Source of the DNA: Symbiodinium kawagutii
Taxonomy: Eukaryota > Sar > Dinophyceae > Suessiales > Symbiodiniaceae
Length of the DNA stretch: 64,000 bases
NCBI GenBank assembly: GCA_009767595.1
Contig: VSDK01013039.1
Location: forward strand, 23,855 to 87,854
Direction: 5' to 3'
Position numbers and translations under genes: made by a program. Under the pieces are notes generated by a model, which was not told where the DNA came from, ran no database searches, and saw only the letters and a list, made by a program, of their open reading frames with translations. Each line of letters begins with the position of its first letter. Position 1 is the first letter of the stretch. Positions 61,645-64,000 of the stretch are shown piece by piece.

Positions 61645-61831
61645 GTTCGGTGTTTTTGTTGAACTAATTGTTGGTGGTTTCTGAGTCCATAATGGTGCAT
61701 AATTGGGGTTAAACAACTAGTCTATGGTGGTTTCTCTAGTAATTTGGTGGATTTGATAGGAGATTATGATTGTTAGTCATAGGGAAAATAGTGGATAATT
61801 AGCAACCATAATGGTGAAACTACTCTCATAT

Positions 61832-61937
61832 GGTGGTTTATCAAGTCGTAGGGGGACTCCAAAAATGATCGGTTTGTTACTAATTACAAATGCTCAATCA
61901 TTTATGATTTGGGGAACCCCTATTTTGAGAAACCACC
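61832..61937. mobile_element. Short inverted-repeat element, family M1, best ends
   Basis: GGTGGTTTATCAAGTCGTAG at the left, CCCCTATTTTGAGAAACCACC at the right; core ATGATCGGTTTGTTACTAAT ... TATGATTTGGGG. Preceded by the module also found at 58184. Confidence 0.75.
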
Positions 61938-61944
61938 GTATTTT

Positions 61945-62160
61945 TCGTAGGGAACCCCCAACCAGGCCTCAGGGTTCACAGTTCAACCATGAGCAACCAG
62001 CAGCAGTTGACGAGCAACCAGTGCTGTCCAAGCAACAGTCACACCCAACAGCAACGACACTGAAAAAATCATCGGAGTTTTTTCCTACTAAAGCCCCAGC
62101 AAGAAGAAAGTTGCAATACGATCTTGATATTTGGTCATTGTCAGTCTGGAACACTTATAA
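61945..62160 (+). CDS. Exon-like island after an M1 element
   Basis: It reads PTRPQGSQFNHEQPAAVDEQ, PVLSKQQSHPTATTLKKSSE, FFPTKAPARRKLQYD. It begins a few bases after the inverted-repeat element. Gln/Pro/Ser-rich; unrecognised. Confidence 0.35.
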
Positions 62161-62283
62161 ATTTCCAAATGATCAACCAACGAGCCACCAAATCATCAGT
62201 GGGTCAGTTAATCAACCAATGAATCGTCGATCATTTCTTCAACCAATCCATTGACCCACTCACGAATCGTTGATGGTTTCACC

Positions 62284-62436
62284 AGGCATTGCCAGCACCT
62301 GAGACCATCAGGTGGAGCTGGTGTGTCCTTCTACTGCAGCACACAGACTGGAGAGGACCATCGGTATGTGTGCAGCTCAGGGGCAGCTTATCCCAGGGTG
62401 ACCGGAGGGGGGCACATGGTCGCCGGTGATGATTAG
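62284..62436 (+). CDS. Terminal exon-like island
   Basis: TTTCACCAG|GCATTGCC reads CQHLRPSGGAGVSFYCSTQT, GEDHRYVCSSGAAYPRVTGG, GHMVAGDD to TAG at 62434-62436. Unrecognised. Confidence 0.45.
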   Translation, partial: RHCQHLRPSGGAGVSFYCSTQTGEDHRYVCSSGAAYPRVTGGGHMVAGDD

Positions 62437-62699
62437 CGTTGTTGTGGATACTTGACCGTGTTCAATGCTAAATGATAAGGAAATGCATGACCAACATGTC
62501 TAAGAGTTCATGTCATGACCAAGGCTCCAACATTTAATGTCCAATGTTTAGCAGTGTGGTGTTTAGCATTTTTTGCCCTGGGATGTTGTTAATATGGTCA
62601 CCTCTCAACACGCGGGAAGGCATAACAGGTGATGTGGCTTGTGTAGATCTGTAGATGGACCAAAGTAGAAGTTGTTCGACCATTGTCACATATCATATG

Positions 62700-62800
62700 G
62701 CGGTTTCTCAAACTTGGGAGTCCCAAAGTTATGGATGGTTTATTACTGTAAATTGTTAATAGGAAGAATGAGTTGGGGGTACCCTCATTAAGAAACAACA
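62700..62800. mobile_element. Short inverted-repeat element, family M1
   Basis: GCGGTTTCTCAAACTTGGGAG at the left, GGGGGTACCCTCATTAAGAAAC at the right; core GGATGGTTTATTACTGTAAA. Confidence 0.7.
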
Positions 62801-63504
62801 ATGACTACTTATTCCACGGAATTGTGAATCAGTATGACGCCATTAATTTTCAAGTATATGTTTGCTCATCATGCTAAGCCAAGTTTATCAACGATTGGAC
62901 ACCGTCAAACCATGACCACCCTTATGTTTTGCAACCATTCGCCATAGCTGTCATTTTGCCCCAGACCATTGTTCACTGCTGATCATTGAACCCATAATTA
63001 CGCACTATTAAGCAAATTTAAGCAATGCGCTATTTAACTATAAGCAAACTTATTGATAGTGTTCAATGAGGGTTATCACAATTTTATTTGTGTTTTTTTT
63101 CTGCCACTAGTAAACAGAATCAAACACGGTCAGTCGTCAACATCCGCCATTTATCATGATATATATATAGACTGCAATTTACCATGATTACATTCACTAG
63201 TAACCAATAGTAACCACTGCCGTAATGATCGTTATTAATTACTATAGTCAATATGAAGTCATTGTCCTGACCCACTTGGCCGCTATGAACACAATTATTG
63301 AGAATCCACTAATGCAGCCATTATAAAGTCCATTATCAAGTCCACTATCAACCAAAGTTATTTTTTCCATCACAACCATTGTGAAAACAACTATTAACCG
63401 TCATTCAACCCATTATCGCTCAGTATCAAAATCCACCATCAACCATTACAAAATCTCCATAAATCATTATTAAACCCACCATCAATCAGTATATATCCAT
63501 TGGA
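62801..63504. other. Gene-poor stretch
   Basis: AT-rich with ACCATTA/ATCAACC words. No supported gene. Confidence 0.4.
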
Positions 63505-63600
63505 GTTTCTCAAAATAGGAGACCCCCCTAAACCATCCCATCTATCGATGAACCCTTTACAGTATTAAACCATCCATTTCTGGGGTCCCTTATGTGGTTC
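63505..63600. mobile_element. Short inverted-repeat element, family M1, inverted
   Basis: GTTTCTCAAAATAGGAGACC at the left, GGGGTCCCTTATGTGGTTC at the right; core in reverse orientation. Confidence 0.6.
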
Positions 63601-63629
63601 ATGAATCACCAGCCATCAATGCTACTACC

Positions 63630-63718
63630 ATCACCAGCCATCACCGCATCGGCCCGTGCTTTCGCCCAGGTCATTGGCAATGTGAAGTCCTTCGCGACGA
63701 AAGAGGTCGCTCATGAAG
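63630..63718 (+). CDS. Exon-like island
   Basis: It reads AITASARAFAQVIGNVKSFA, TKEVAHE and ends TGAAG|GTTGGT. It follows an M1 element directly. Unrecognised. Confidence 0.5.
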
Positions 63719-64000
63719 GTTGGTTACGAATGGTAGATAATTATTGGTTCAACCATTGGTAACTAATGGTAGATTGAACCAATGATGATGATTAGTTGGT
63801 AGATTTTGATGATTGATGAATGGTTGGTAGATTATCATCAATGGTAGATTGAATCAATGGTAGATGATGAATGAATCAACCATTGGTTCAATAGTGCACC
63901 GATTATTGGTCATGATTATGCTGGTCAATGATGGTTGGTTGAAGATGATTATCATCACTTGGTGATTTCTTCAGGATGGTAATCATCTTCAACCAACCAT
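63719..64000. repeat. Diverged (ATTGGTTGGTAGA)n-type repeat
   Basis: GGTAGATTG, AACCAATGATGATG and TTGGTAGATT words repeat to the end of the window. No gene. Confidence 0.5.

Overview
The window looks like nuclear DNA of a dinoflagellate, most likely of the Symbiodinium type. Four things point there: families of transposable elements that I recognise as dinoflagellate-like (Copia polyprotein, transposase, tyrosine-recombinase retroelement); long gene-poor stretches full of microsatellites and short inverted-repeat elements; exon-sized islands with GT or GC donors; and no bacterial operon structure. The assembly has two N runs, at 32581-32590 and 45828-45909.

Region 1 (1-17560) is the 3' part of a Ty1/Copia LTR retrotransposon: gag end, pol (integrase, reverse transcriptase, RNase H), an extra third ORF, a polypurine tract and a 3' LTR. 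Its third ORF is split by a nested 11,824-bp DNA element (4421-16244). That element has 15-bp terminal inverted repeats and a TT/TT duplication, and taking it out restores the ORF exactly in frame. It carries a CACTA-like transposase and about five other minus-strand genes. The spacers between those genes hold about 30 same-direction copies of an imperfect dyad (GTAGCC-N3..6-GGCTTGA), plus a 42-bp-periodic array of palindromes.

Region 2 (17561-25300) is intron-like, TTGG-rich DNA with plus-strand exon islands. Four or five islands fit a glycoside hydrolase family 5 exo-beta-1,3-glucanase-like gene. Between them lie about 100-bp inverted-repeat elements.

Region 3 (25301-33059) is a complete 7.8-kb tyrosine-recombinase (DIRS/Ngaro/PAT-like) retroelement with an A1-body-B1-A2-B2 split-repeat layout. 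It encodes a small membrane ORF, a gag-like protein with one in-frame stop, and a 1624-residue RT-RNase H-cytosine methyltransferase-tyrosine recombinase polyprotein.

Region 4 (33060-64000) is gene-poor. The one long intact gene is a 632-residue protein with seven predicted membrane segments (37862-39760). The rest is scattered plus-strand exon islands, three families of short inverted-repeat elements (some directly next to exon islands, as expected of introners), and long simple repeats. Exon islands are inferred from reading frame, base composition and splice-like ends only, so gene assignment there is tentative.
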